DNA of 44,573 nt, taken from positions 1 through 44,573 of the forward strand of contig CALBXV010000083.1 in assembly GCA_937890045.1 (NCBI GenBank), read 5' to 3'. This DNA comes from an uncultured archaeon (lineage in GTDB: Archaea > Thermoproteota > Nitrososphaeria > Nitrososphaerales > CALBXV01). Positions 31,572 through 42,376 of the stretch are shown here, piece by piece. Under the pieces are notes generated by a model. That model was not told the origin of the DNA and searched no databases. It was given only the letters and a program-made list of their open reading frames with translations. Each line of letters starts with the position of its first letter. Positions within the stretch are counted from its first letter, which is position 1. A program made the position numbers and the translations under genes.

Positions 31572-34500
31572 TTATGCCAATGCTATAACACGTAAATCTT
31601 TAATCAAAGGAACTTTAGTTGTATTAGCAGATGTCATTACAATCTTAATTGCAAACGTTTTAAATGAATCGTAAGTAACGAGATTAGAAATATAATTCGC
31701 ATTAATACCTACTGGTGAAAATTCTAATTCCAAATATTCATCTTCAGTATCCGATCCAGAAACACTATTACTGTTTGTTACTTCATTCATCAATGTCCAT
31801 GATTTTTCATCAAAAGTTTGTGTATCATATTGTGATAGAACTTTATAATAAACTCCTATAGTACTTCCTGCTTCTCTAATTGCAGTTAAATGTACGTTTA
31901 AATCAGTCGCATCAAATCCATCTTTCAGATTAACCCGACGTGTGATATACCTTGCAATTGCGTCTCCACCCTCTGCATTGGTTTCATTTGTCGTTACATT
32001 ATTTATAAGATTCTCAATAGTAATAACACTATTCCTTGCAGTATCTATAACTGGAGAAATATGTGAACTACCACTTGTAAGAGTAGCCTTTGATTCATAA
32101 CTTCCAGCAGTAGTAGTTATTCTTCTCTGTGCTGGTAATTTATAATTTGTCTTTTGCGTAACATTTGTATAATCAGTATCTAAAGTTGTTGTGGCTATAT
32201 CAGTCATTTTTATACCCCACGTGATAGCGGTATTATTCATAACAATTTCTTCAGGTATAATTTGAACAAGATCTGCCTTAACCTCAGGAGTATTAGAAGC
32301 ATTTCTAAACACCGCTTCTGCTGTAGCATTAATTGTGTAGTCTGCTCTATTCATTACAAATGTTAAATCCTGATTCTGATTAGGAGTCCATGTAGAGGCA
32401 TTTTGTGATTTAAACAATGAGCCTGCATATGGCTGTCCAGAAACTTTTCTATTAGTACCAATTATATTTTCACCAGTCTCAGCAATGTATGCTTCATATT
32501 TTAAACTATTACTTAATACAACAATTGCATACTCACCCGGTTGTAAATAGACTAGGCCAGGAAATGAAAATTTAGTAGCAACACTTGCATCCTCACTTAT
32601 ACTGACTTGATCAGGTGTTAAACTAACATCCGAGAATGGTAAAATTGTTTGTGCAGGATAACCATTCAGTGTATCCCTGATCTGCAAAGAAACTGGCAGA
32701 CCATCTGTATCTTTTGTTTTAAAGAATAAATCAACATCACTAATAAAGATACCATCTGGATATAATGCTTGGTCAACAAGAAATGTTTCTGCTAGCGGAT
32801 CAACCCATCCAATAACATTTGACCTTGTAAATGTATTTGATTGTGTTCTAAAATCCGTCGCAGAGCCCATACCAAATTGTTGAACTCTAGGAACCCTCGT
32901 TGATACAATAACATTTTCTTGTGTTTGTAATAATCCTTGTGCTTGATAGGTTACTTCTGAATAGGTTGATGCGGTAACTAAATCACCTTGAGTATTATCA
33001 ACTAAGAGGAATTGTCGTTCACCAGTTCTAAATCTTAATGTATCTGAATTAGGAATAGAAAAAGTTAGATTAGTAACTAAACCAGAATCATCTGTATAGA
33101 TAGCATCGCCTATTGAACCACCACTAGGAGTACAATATGTTGCAACGTCCTCACTATCAAAGAATGGATAGATTCTTGTATTAGGTTTCATTCCCGTTAC
33201 AGATACCGTTATGTCTCTTGCCCTAATAAAAGGGATAATAGAAACATCAACTACTCTATCACCAATACTATTTCGAACAGTATCAGTTCCTGTAATTTCA
33301 TTTCGAATACCAGTTCTTGTTTCTAATGTTGTATTTTGAACAGTTTGTGTTTGTACTACAGCACGGCCGGACATTGCTGTTGAAGATGCTAGAACAGTTT
33401 CTCTACCCGTACCATTAATTGTTTCCCAATCATTAAATTGGGTACCAAATCCTAAACCAACCAATGCAGCCCAGCCATCATTTTCACCTTGAAGGTTAAC
33501 AATAACGTCTGGTCTAGTAGTTGTATCAATCCAATTATCGTTTGGTGGTTCTAAATCAATTACTCCAATCCAAGCCAATACAGCAAAGGGATTAATGTTA
33601 ACAGATTTACTTGCAGTCGGTTGACTAATAAATTCTTTTGCCGTCCATGGTAATGTAATTAAATCACCTGTCCTTTGTACACCAATCGAAGCAGGTGCTA
33701 CCATATATGAAAGGTCTGTGATGTTAGATTGAAATGGTGGTCTTAATACTTTCTGATCAAAGTCTATTGAACATTTATAATCAGCAGATAGAATGTTGCC
33801 AATACTATGACCATTAAAACCATCAACTAGAATACCATTTTTAAATCTATCTAGGCCAGCAGTATCTTTAATAACTAATGACTCAGCTTCCTTTTCAAGA
33901 AGTGAAAGCGAAGTATAGTATTCAACATTGCTTAATCGTTTTTCCAACCTACCAATATCCCTCATTGTATATCGTCTGTTTTCAATATACAATGACATAA
34001 CATCTTTTGCTTTAAACGTATATGCAGGAATATGAATCGAATATAAATTCATTGTTCCATTTAATCGTGGAGGTGGTATTTCATGCAACGATGGAACACC
34101 TTCACTTACACCGAATAGTTTCTCCCTACTTAAATAAACATTATCCACTCTTGGAAGATAATAACTATAATCAGCTGACCAGTTAGTATTAGGAAATGGT
34201 ATTTCTATATTTTGTACTGACGTTGCCCCATCCTGTCTTCGAGGTCTAAAATCAACACAGTCACGCAATTCAACCTCATCACCAGTTACTGGTGAAGTAT
34301 ACTTTGGAACATTATCATAACCAACTGCGGCTGTATAAGAGTCCGCTGATAAATAACCATTACCAGCATGGGTAAAGTAATCAAAAACTATTGTTATTCT
34401 TCCAGTCGGTGCTGCCTCGTCAGCTTTTAATTTCACCCTTCCATGATCATACCAGTTATCTCGTTGGCCATTATCCAATTCATATCTTGACATTACATTT

Positions 34501-36950
34501 GTATCACCCGCGGATACAGATTGAACAGTTCTGATATATCCAGTCTCACCGCCTGTAATATCCTCAGCAACAATTGTTCCTGATAAAGGAATATAAGTAA
34601 TCTCTGTTAGGCTAGAATCACCATCAACTACTATTCCTGTCGCACCAGAAGAAGCACCAGTAATTATTTCACCAGCACTTAATCCAAGATTATCCGAGGC
34701 ACAAGTTAATGTCGGCAACGTTGCATCAACGGCAGGATCACCGGAATCAAATATACCATGCATTTTATAAATATCGGATATTGCTAAATCATCAAAGTTT
34801 AAATTAGTTGTATTAGGTGAGGCAACTGATAGCGTATGACTCTTTACAAGCGTCTTAACCTTTTCCTGTTTGCTGTCGATATTAATAGTTGCAATAATAT
34901 CTGCAGTAAAACTATTTGAACCAGTATTATCATTAAACGTAATAGTAGTATTACTTGGTGCATTAACAGTTATTGTCTGGCCACCACCATCAAAGGCAAC
35001 TTGTTCTCCAACAGTCAAACCAGATGTGCCTACAGTCTTTACTGTAGTGGTATAAAATTCTTTTTTATTACTGTCACTTAAAATACCACTTCCTTTAAAT
35101 GTTTCTGTAGATCCAGCGGTCGCTATAGAAGCAACACCACCCGCGAAAGCTACATTTTCGAAAACTCTTTTGATTGTATAACTAGTATCGATAACACCAC
35201 TATCATCACGAATGGTTTTAATTGTTTTCTGAGGTAATTTAAATACTAAACTATTATCAGAGGTTTCAAATAACTTTGTATCACCACCTACTACACCACC
35301 CATTTTACCTGAATCATCAATATCACAATTCGCAATAGTAGCAACAGGTGTTGTTGATGCATCTACAGGAACATGTATACATTCCGTATCTGCAAAGGTC
35401 GCCGTAGTACTAGTCATTACAATATCATACAAATACATATTCAGAACTTGTACTGCACCAGTACCGGAAACATAATCAATATTTCTTACCTTTGCTGTAC
35501 CAATTTTACTAGCCGCATATGATGCTGGTGTTCCTTTATTAACATTTGTATATGTCAAATTATGCAAATCAACTTCCTGATGAGTTGTAATATTAAACAA
35601 CCCTTCATAACTTTTGACAACAGTATAGTTACCATATTGCATTAGGCGATCAAAATTATTTACATTGACATAGTCTCTTGCTTTGTTTAACTCTATGTCC
35701 TTAGATATAATTGTTTCAAATTCATGCCCTTCAACAAATGCTTTACCGGGATCTAATCGAACAATAAATTTAGTTGAATCAGACGGATGATCTTTTACTT
35801 GAATGTTAAAAGCCTTTACTGTATAACTACCAGACTCATCAAATGTTCGTCTTGCAAATGTTTCTTCCAATACAGAATAAATTGGAATATTAATATCCCT
35901 TTGTTTAATACCATCCTTGACTCTTAATGTTTCATAGAAGTCTGTATCATCAGTTGATGTTAAAACTTTCTTATCTAATGATAATAGAAGTTTTAATCTG
36001 TCTGCACCCGGTGCCGCAAAGTTATGCGAGCCTTGTGCATTATCCAACAATGTAGAATCCGTTCCAGAATTTACAACTGTCTCGGCAACACTGACACCAA
36101 TTTTATATGATGGTGCATTTGAAAACTTATCTAATATAAGTGTCTGTTCGGCTATCTTAATAAAGTTACCATTAATATAAAATACACCTTCGGTGACAGC
36201 AACACAAGAACCTTTACCTGTTGGTGATGCATCATAAGCAGTCGCTGATATACTTCCATCTGTAGCGCTGATTTTTTCCCCCGCCATAAAGGTTGCGGCC
36301 GTTGATAATGTTATAGTACCAAACGCCCCTGTTCCACTACCACCAGATAATGTAAGAACTGGTGTCGAAGTATATCCTGAACCCTTATTAGTAATATCAA
36401 CACTGATAACCGTACCATTAGCAATAGTAGCTGTAGCAGTTGCACCTGTACCAGTACCACCACCTGAAATAGTAACAGTCGGTGCAGTTATATATCCACT
36501 GCCCCCATCGTTAATTTGGATACCTTGCACTTGTTGGGTAAGAGAACCTCCTGTAATATATTTTACAAAAATTACATCAGGGTCACCAGTTGATGTATCA
36601 AGGGCGCTATTAAATAATACAAGTGCTCTTGTACCAGACTGACTACCAACAACTGTCTTACCAGCAAACAAAGTTACATCAATATCAACACTATTAAACT
36701 GCTGTTGCAATTTAACATATTCAAAATCCAAATTAAGAATAGTATCAGCACCAGTAACTTTGGAACCATTCATAAAAACATGGTCACCAAAATTCTTAAT
36801 TTGATTTCTTAAGATGCTTTGCTCTGTGGTGAGTTCTCTTGCTTGAACTGGTAATGCGGGCTTGTAAAGGACTTGATGATAATTTTTATTTTCATCAAAG
36901 TCATCAAAGTATGGCGATTGATTCAGATTTATAGTAATTTTATTTGACAT
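31572..36950 (-). CDS. Large DUF4815 virion structural protein (baseplate/fibre connector)
   Basis: A 1792-residue structural protein. The N-terminus (FDENKNYHQVLYKPALPVQA, RELTTEQSILRNQIKNFGDH) is the hallmark of the DUF4815 family of marine T4-like phages. About residues 145-215 are two GxGY beta units (INDGGSGYITAPTVTI, NKGSGYTSTPVLTL). The middle has CVDFRPRRQDG, YLPRVDNVYLSREKLFGVSEG and ENRRYTMRDIGRLEKRLSNV. Later comes the conserved DPLAETF segment (GWVDPLAETFLVDQALYPDG) followed by QIRDTLNGYPAQTILPFSDV. Family members are large virion proteins at the baseplate edge, and I infer a link to the fibres. It follows gp8 by 18 bases and is the largest gene here. Confidence 0.88.
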   Translation of the reverse strand: MSNKITINLNQSPYFDDFDENKNYHQVLYKPALPVQARELTTEQSILRNQIKNFGDHVFMNGSKVTGADTILNLDFEYVKLQQQFNSVDIDVTLFAGKTVVGSQSGTRALVLFNSALDTSTGDPDVIFVKYITGGSLTQQVQGIQINDGGSGYITAPTVTISGGGTGTGATATATIANGTVISVDITNKGSGYTSTPVLTLSGGSGTGAFGTITLSTAATFMAGEKISATDGSISATAYDASPTGKGSCVAVTEGVFYINGNFIKIAEQTLILDKFSNAPSYKIGVSVAETVVNSGTDSTLLDNAQGSHNFAAPGADRLKLLLSLDKKVLTSTDDTDFYETLRVKDGIKQRDINIPIYSVLEETFARRTFDESGSYTVKAFNIQVKDHPSDSTKFIVRLDPGKAFVEGHEFETIISKDIELNKARDYVNVNNFDRLMQYGNYTVVKSYEGLFNITTHQEVDLHNLTYTNVNKGTPASYAASKIGTAKVRNIDYVSGTGAVQVLNMYLYDIVMTSTTATFADTECIHVPVDASTTPVATIANCDIDDSGKMGGVVGGDTKLFETSDNSLVFKLPQKTIKTIRDDSGVIDTSYTIKRVFENVAFAGGVASIATAGSTETFKGSGILSDSNKKEFYTTTVKTVGTSGLTVGEQVAFDGGGQTITVNAPSNTTITFNDNTGSNSFTADIIATINIDSKQEKVKTLVKSHTLSVASPNTTNLNFDDLAISDIYKMHGIFDSGDPAVDATLPTLTCASDNLGLSAGEIITGASSGATGIVVDGDSSLTEITYIPLSGTIVAEDITGGETGYIRTVQSVSAGDTNVMSRYELDNGQRDNWYDHGRVKLKADEAAPTGRITIVFDYFTHAGNGYLSADSYTAAVGYDNVPKYTSPVTGDEVELRDCVDFRPRRQDGATSVQNIEIPFPNTNWSADYSYYLPRVDNVYLSREKLFGVSEGVPSLHEIPPPRLNGTMNLYSIHIPAYTFKAKDVMSLYIENRRYTMRDIGRLEKRLSNVEYYTSLSLLEKEAESLVIKDTAGLDRFKNGILVDGFNGHSIGNILSADYKCSIDFDQKVLRPPFQSNITDLSYMVAPASIGVQRTGDLITLPWTAKEFISQPTASKSVNINPFAVLAWIGVIDLEPPNDNWIDTTTRPDVIVNLQGENDGWAALVGLGFGTQFNDWETINGTGRETVLASSTAMSGRAVVQTQTVQNTTLETRTGIRNEITGTDTVRNSIGDRVVDVSIIPFIRARDITVSVTGMKPNTRIYPFFDSEDVATYCTPSGGSIGDAIYTDDSGLVTNLTFSIPNSDTLRFRTGERQFLLVDNTQGDLVTASTYSEVTYQAQGLLQTQENVIVSTRVPRVQQFGMGSATDFRTQSNTFTRSNVIGWVDPLAETFLVDQALYPDGIFISDVDLFFKTKDTDGLPVSLQIRDTLNGYPAQTILPFSDVSLTPDQVSISEDASVATKFSFPGLVYLQPGEYAIVVLSNSLKYEAYIAETGENIIGTNRKVSGQPYAGSLFKSQNASTWTPNQNQDLTFVMNRADYTINATAEAVFRNASNTPEVKADLVQIIPEEIVMNNTAITWGIKMTDIATTTLDTDYTNVTQKTNYKLPAQRRITTTAGSYESKATLTSGSSHISPVIDTARNSVITIENLINNVTTNETNAEGGDAIARYITRRVNLKDGFDATDLNVHLTAIREAGSTIGVYYKVLSQYDTQTFDEKSWTLMNEVTNSNSVSGSDTEDEYLELEFSPVGINANYISNLVTYDSFKTFAIKIVMTSANTTKVPLIKDLRVIALA

Positions 36951-36968
36951 AATTCCCTATCTCGATTT

Positions 36969-38303
36969 TTAGAATTCGGCAACAATTTTTATATCTTCTG
37001 TTGAATCAGAAGCTCGACTGATCGGTGCTCTGAATTCAGTATAAATGATTTTTCCACTATCCTCATCTATCTCCGTACTATCATAAGTAGTACCTGTCGC
37101 TAGTGTAGGTGGGGTTGTATTTCCTGCAGTAGGATTAATAAGTAAATGTACTTTTCTAAAATCATCTCCAACTGGAAAGTCATTACCATCATTACCTACC
37201 AACCTGATATTTAACATTACAAATGCTCCTCCCAATTCAGCAACTGCATCAGAACCATGTCCACCTTTAGGACCAATTCTTCCTATAAGAGATGCAGCCG
37301 TGCCTCCACCACTTGTAATAGTACAAGTAGAAGAACGATATAAAACTCCTCTATTTACCATCACAACTGATGTGATAGCTCCATTAGTAACACCACCAAC
37401 TCTTGCGACAGCACTATTACCATCTGAAGATGCAATTGCTACTGTTGGTGCAAGAGAATAAGTACTATTCGCATCTGGGGGTGTAGTCCATGCCGCTACT
37501 GTCGCCTCTTTAGTAGAGCCAGTATAACCTGTAACAGTTTTAATCTCACCCTCACCGGGTCCTGTCAATATAAAGATTTGCATATCATTATAATAATCGT
37601 CGTCGGTTGAAGCATTTGCATCTAAAGTAATTGTCGTTGCTCCACCACCAGCAGCTGTGCCAGTATTATATTTGTAATTCGTACCTCCACTAAGCACATC
37701 GATATGATCCAATGCACCATCCACAGCAACCGTTTCAACGTTTGCTTGATCAGTACCAACTATGCCCGGTGCTCTTACTGGAATCCAGTCAGTAGTAATA
37801 AACTTCAATACATCTGATTGTTGTACTTCATACATAAACTTCCATCTATATCCATCCGGTGAGGTAGTAATAATATCTGTACTTACTCCAGTAGGTTCTA
37901 CTGTGGAAGGAACACCACTATTATTTGAAATACACTTATATACTCTATAAGCACTTGTGAATACAAAGAAGTTCGTATCGATAATATCATCTTGTAAATG
38001 ATTATATTCAGGATACACTGTTCCTGTTGTCCAATCTATTCTCTTGAGGACATGTGATACATCTGTTGAAGGTATTAACTTCGCGGCAATCCTAGCATCG
38101 TGATGGATAAAAGGAGCAACACCTGTATCCAAAGGGATAGGAACATTAGTATCAGAATAAGAACCATCTGCATATTCACCAGCACTATTACCAGCCCATG
38201 GAGTATTCTTACCTATCATCAGATAAATTGAATTTGAACCAAACGCGGATATAAAATTATCCGCATTAAATTTACGAAAGCTGTTATTGATTATTGCACT
38301 CAT
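36969..38303 (-). CDS. 8: Baseplate wedge subunit gp8
   Basis: A 444-residue homologue of T4 gp8, which lies in the baseplate wedge between gp7 and gp10. NSIYLMIGKNTPWAG at 24-38 matches the T4 NTIFITFGRSEPWSS segment. DGYRWKFMYEV corresponds to T4 DGYVWEYLFEI, and GKIIYTEFRAPISRA, DSTEDIKIVAEF corresponds to the T4 C-terminus. It is about 110 residues longer than T4 gp8, mainly from an insertion in the middle (about 195-300) with GGTNYKYNTG beta sequence. An exact late promoter box is 35 bases upstream, so baseplate edge proteins have their own start. Confidence 0.9.
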   Translation of the reverse strand: MSAIINNSFRKFNADNFISAFGSNSIYLMIGKNTPWAGNSAGEYADGSYSDTNVPIPLDTGVAPFIHHDARIAAKLIPSTDVSHVLKRIDWTTGTVYPEYNHLQDDIIDTNFFVFTSAYRVYKCISNNSGVPSTVEPTGVSTDIITTSPDGYRWKFMYEVQQSDVLKFITTDWIPVRAPGIVGTDQANVETVAVDGALDHIDVLSGGTNYKYNTGTAAGGGATTITLDANASTDDDYYNDMQIFILTGPGEGEIKTVTGYTGSTKEATVAAWTTPPDANSTYSLAPTVAIASSDGNSAVARVGGVTNGAITSVVMVNRGVLYRSSTCTITSGGGTAASLIGRIGPKGGHGSDAVAELGGAFVMLNIRLVGNDGNDFPVGDDFRKVHLLINPTAGNTTPPTLATGTTYDSTEIDEDSGKIIYTEFRAPISRASDSTEDIKIVAEF

Positions 38304-38337
38304 ACTCTATTTCCCTTTAGATTGTGTTTGTTATACT

Positions 38338-38345
38338 TATTTATA
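38338..38345 (-). promoter_or_regulatory. T4-type late promoter box
   Basis: An exact TATAAATA on the left-going strand, in the 69-base gap between the gp7-position gene and gp8. Confidence 0.75.
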
Positions 38346-38372
38346 ATACTTATTTAAGTTGTTTCAATATAT

Positions 38373-40463
38373 TTACGATGGTGGTGGAGGTAAAGCTGTA
38401 TTTTCATATCCTTTTGGATATTGGGTAATTGTGGCGTTATTAAGATTCCTAGTTTTCAAACCACCAAACCATGTCATATCAACTATCCTATTATGACCAA
38501 AGCAACCAATACCAGTACCTGATTGTACACCTACTCCAATCACCTGACTAAAACCACCTTGCTTTTTAAACTTGTTACGATCTATTCCTCTCTTCAAAGG
38601 ACCTAATCTTAATTGAGTAGTATTCTGTGTACTTCCGGTAAGGACACCGAAGTCATCAGTTGATGTTAAAGAACTGGTTATTTCACCATAGTTCTCATTG
38701 TCAGTTACATCTGTATGGAGAGTAAGATAATCATCATAATCACCTAACGTCCGGAGATACTGTATTGCTAAATCAACTTCATAGATTTGACATTTGGTAG
38801 GTGCTACATACCACGAACTTTGTATTGTCAATCCATAATCATCTGATGTTGCTGCCTGTTCAGTTATATATCCCCAATCTTCAGTAGCACCATGTCCTTG
38901 TGGTGCTAATGGATCTAATAATTCAGATTCAGTTATTGAACGATAATCTAAATCAGGCAAGAATACCAAGGTGCGCGCACCCTCACAGGAATCAGCTTTA
39001 AGATCGAGAACAACAGGTGGTGTAATAGTTCCTTCATGAAATACAATTGTATAATGACGTCTTTCAGGAATACCAGTAATACTTAACGGTGTAGTAATAT
39101 TAGACGTAAATTGTATATTACCAAACAACGCAAGACCAGCAGGATGTGCTGTTCTCTTAATAATGTCCTTCCATTCAGAAATAGGACGACTGGATGTTAA
39201 CACATAAGAAAATAATTGGTAGTAATAACTATCCTGAATATATTTAGTAGCTGAAAGAAATCCATCATCACCAATGAATTGTTTATTATGTTCATTTTCA
39301 TAACTAGAAACAACAGTGACTGCTGATGCAGTACCATCACCCATTCCTGATAAATCTAATATTGGTGTGGACACATAACCAAAACCATTATTAACAACTT
39401 TTAAAGCTTTAATACCACCTATACCCTCACCCTTCAATGTTACAGATAAACCATTTCCACTTCCACCTGATACTGTAGGTAAAAACATATAACCACGACC
39501 AGCACTTTCTATTGTAATACCAGTCACGCTTCCTGACCCATCAACAGTCTTCACTAAGAAGCTAGCAGTCCTTCCATCAACGTCCATCGTGCCAACATTA
39601 TTAACTGTTAACTTATCCCCAACTAAATAACCACTACCACCACTATTAATAATAATTGATTTGATAAACCCAGTAGACAAATCATCAATAGAAACAAAAG
39701 CGCCTGCAGCAGATGTACCACCACCTGACATAGGAATAACGGTACCCTTAGTATAATTATTACCCGATGCAGTAATAGTAGCACCGGTAACCATTCCACC
39801 TAATATAAATGTTTTAATATCATCTGTAATAGTTTCATAGGGCGAAAAGGTTCCATTCACATTAGAAAGAAAAATCGTAGATACAACAAACGCACCAACA
39901 TGTTCTTTTAATATTGTTTCTACTAATGCAGAAGCACCCGACGTTGTTCCTTTAATCTTCCTACCTAATAAATCAAAGACCGCATCATTACTACTTGTAT
40001 CAACTACACGAACAATTTTATTCTTCGTATACTTACCATCAGATACACGAAGCATATCTTTATTAGGATAATAAAAATCTATTTCTTCTTTATAAAGTAA
40101 TCTAAAAAGAAATCGAAATGATTTCTCATTACCTTTCGATCTATAAAAATCCCTGAGATGCTTTAAGACAAATGGCTTATTAGCATTAGCAAAGATAGCT
40201 TCCGGTAAGTCTTTTGCAAATTGCTTTTTAAAATAATTTAGAAACTCAGTCGTCGTTGCATCTAGATTAGCATACTGTCGCAGATTACCAACAATCTCAT
40301 AAGGCTTTCCATTCTGCTCCATGTACTCATAGTACGCCTCAAGGAAAGAAACAAAGGTAGCATGATCTTGTTTTACAAAATCAGGAAGCTGTCCTTCTAC
40401 CTTTACACTTATGCGTTCATCCAGTACTGGATGTATTGGTTGATTTGGGGATACTGTGGCCAT
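38373..40463 (-). CDS. Baseplate wedge protein at the gp7 position
   Basis: A 696-residue structural protein. Its conserved N-terminus (VEGQLPDFVKQDHATFVSFL, EAYYEYMEQ, LNYFKKQFAKDLPEAI, GNEKSFRFLFRLLYKEEIDF) is typical of the protein between gp6 and gp8 in marine T4-like phages, often called gp7 or wedge initiator. Residues 220-380 carry about four GxGY beta units (NSGGSGYLVGDKL, ESAGRGYMFLPTV, NNGFGYVSTPIL). The C-terminal end is a proline run (TALPPPPS). T4 gp7 is much longer (about 1030 residues), so only position and interaction, not strict homology, supports the gp7 name. It begins one base after gp6 stops. Confidence 0.8.
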   Translation of the reverse strand: MATVSPNQPIHPVLDERISVKVEGQLPDFVKQDHATFVSFLEAYYEYMEQNGKPYEIVGNLRQYANLDATTTEFLNYFKKQFAKDLPEAIFANANKPFVLKHLRDFYRSKGNEKSFRFLFRLLYKEEIDFYYPNKDMLRVSDGKYTKNKIVRVVDTSSNDAVFDLLGRKIKGTTSGASALVETILKEHVGAFVVSTIFLSNVNGTFSPYETITDDIKTFILGGMVTGATITASGNNYTKGTVIPMSGGGTSAAGAFVSIDDLSTGFIKSIIINSGGSGYLVGDKLTVNNVGTMDVDGRTASFLVKTVDGSGSVTGITIESAGRGYMFLPTVSGGSGNGLSVTLKGEGIGGIKALKVVNNGFGYVSTPILDLSGMGDGTASAVTVVSSYENEHNKQFIGDDGFLSATKYIQDSYYYQLFSYVLTSSRPISEWKDIIKRTAHPAGLALFGNIQFTSNITTPLSITGIPERRHYTIVFHEGTITPPVVLDLKADSCEGARTLVFLPDLDYRSITESELLDPLAPQGHGATEDWGYITEQAATSDDYGLTIQSSWYVAPTKCQIYEVDLAIQYLRTLGDYDDYLTLHTDVTDNENYGEITSSLTSTDDFGVLTGSTQNTTQLRLGPLKRGIDRNKFKKQGGFSQVIGVGVQSGTGIGCFGHNRIVDMTWFGGLKTRNLNNATITQYPKGYENTALPPPPS

Positions 40464-40464
40464 A

Positions 40465-42375
40465 TTAAATTGTCTCTGCTACCATATTAATAACTATTGC
40501 CTCTGTGTCTGTTACATCATATGTTAATATCTGTTCTCTCAAAGGTGTAATGTCTGAATTGTTTTGTTCTGGCGTAACTGTTATTTTAATATAGTCATTA
40601 CCATCTGTAATAAGAATAGGTCTAAAATTAGTCAGAACAACTTTTCCAGTATCATAATCAATAGTTCCATAATTAGTAGAACCATCTGGTGTAATAAATT
40701 CATCTAACAATTGACTGGTCGCATTATGGATATCCGTGCCATAATGATATTCACCAGTATGTAAAACACCGGAATCCATTTTATGTACATCTCCAGTCCA
40801 AGTACCACCTGAATTTAATTTAACCGCTTTAACATTCCCAACAGTATCATCACATAGTGTATAGGTATTACCATCCGTAGCTTTAAAGGCACTACTACTT
40901 AAAGCACCATGATGCAAAGCATTATTAAAATTTAAAGTATATGTGATAGGTGTATCTAATGTTTCGATAGCAATCCTTTGTTGGTACTTAACCTTTGTTT
41001 TATTATTTCTAATACTATCGTTTGTATTATCTATATCCTGTGTCAATGTAGAGTATCTAAACTTCTGATCAAACTTTTCTAAATTGATTTGATAATAACT
41101 TTGAATTGCAGTATTAATGTTAGTCTTCAAAGTACTCTCATCAGTCAAGTTTGTAATAGGATCATAGTTTACAGTAACGTCCAATAGCAGGTAAATAAAT
41201 ATAGGATCAATAATTACAGGTATGACTGTAACTACATTTGCTTTTTTAAGTACGTTATCTTCAATATCTTTCTTTGCAATATTTGTGAAGGTTGTATTTC
41301 CTGCAGGCTTTACTGCAATAAAAACTTTTCCATATTGAACAGGATCTGCATCCTCTCCACCATACGTAGTAATAGATTCTATGTCAGGTCTTTCCTCTAA
41401 CAAAATAGCTTTATAATCATCTCTTGTTGTTGCCCTATTCTGTGCTTGATATAATTTCGGTGCCTGCCATTTAAGTGAAGAGATGGTTTGAATATCCGCA
41501 CCACCTATTGCATTAGTATTTGTAACCATTGTATAGTCGCCGCTATTCAATCCAGCCACAGAACCACTAGCAGTAAATACACTTGCCTTGTTTGCAAGTG
41601 TTCCATTAGTAACAATATATTCAATAAAAATAACATTGCCATCTGATAGTTGTTTACCTACTGCACCATCACCAAAGGTTAATTCATATTTCTTATCTTC
41701 TATTTCCTGTATAAAGAAAACACGATCTGTACCTTTGATTGTAGTTACGTCTTGGGCATTACCATCCGTATAAGTAAAGACTGTTGAATCACTAGATGAG
41801 TTCTGAACAGTAACACTAATCGTATCAACATCTATATTTTTATTTGGAAGAATAAATCGTTGGCCAGTATCACTAGCAAGAACCGTATATGACTTATTTA
41901 ATATCTTTCCTTCCGTAATCTCTACACCAGTCGCCTCATAGGTGCCTGTACCCGAACGAGGAACACTTGTTGTCTTATTCGTTACAAAAGTATAATTCTG
42001 TCCATCTATGTTTGATTTAAACTTTGTATTCTTTTCTATCGTAAGGGATATTGGTGAACTGCTCGGAGTAAATGTAAAATCAAGTTTAGCTACAGAAGCT
42101 TTAACCGAGGAAGGCATGACACCTAAATGCTTTGCATGAGACACAACAGATTCTCTTAATGAGGAACTGTCCAGAAACATTTCATTGCCAAGCATGTTGG
42201 CATAGTAACCCGTATAGTGTGTGTTATAGGCAAGTAGGTCAATCAGCACCGACATACCACTTCCCTCAAAATCGTAGTCTTGGAATTTGCTCTGGGCAGA
42301 CAGATAACTTTTTAAATTAGATTTAATCTGATCAAACTCTAGATCTGTGATTTGCAATTTGTTTGATGATGGCAT
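40465..42375 (-). CDS. 6: Baseplate wedge subunit gp6
   Basis: A 636-residue gp6 homologue (T4 gp6 is about 660), the protein that joins neighbouring wedges through paired dimers. The N-terminus (DYDFEGSGMSVLIDLLAYNT, HYTGYYANMLGNEMFLDSSS) and the AYNTHYTGYYANM core are the usual signature of gp6/J-like wedge proteins. EERPDIESITTYGGEDADP lies in the middle. A C-terminal region (TPEQNNSDITPLREQ) follows. It is co-directional and one base from gp25, as in T4-type baseplate operons of marine phages. Confidence 0.93.
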   Translation of the reverse strand: MPSSNKLQITDLEFDQIKSNLKSYLSAQSKFQDYDFEGSGMSVLIDLLAYNTHYTGYYANMLGNEMFLDSSSLRESVVSHAKHLGVMPSSVKASVAKLDFTFTPSSSPISLTIEKNTKFKSNIDGQNYTFVTNKTTSVPRSGTGTYEATGVEITEGKILNKSYTVLASDTGQRFILPNKNIDVDTISVTVQNSSSDSTVFTYTDGNAQDVTTIKGTDRVFFIQEIEDKKYELTFGDGAVGKQLSDGNVIFIEYIVTNGTLANKASVFTASGSVAGLNSGDYTMVTNTNAIGGADIQTISSLKWQAPKLYQAQNRATTRDDYKAILLEERPDIESITTYGGEDADPVQYGKVFIAVKPAGNTTFTNIAKKDIEDNVLKKANVVTVIPVIIDPIFIYLLLDVTVNYDPITNLTDESTLKTNINTAIQSYYQINLEKFDQKFRYSTLTQDIDNTNDSIRNNKTKVKYQQRIAIETLDTPITYTLNFNNALHHGALSSSAFKATDGNTYTLCDDTVGNVKAVKLNSGGTWTGDVHKMDSGVLHTGEYHYGTDIHNATSQLLDEFITPDGSTNYGTIDYDTGKVVLTNFRPILITDGNDYIKITVTPEQNNSDITPLREQILTYDVTDTEAIVINMVAETI

Positions 42376-42376
42376 A

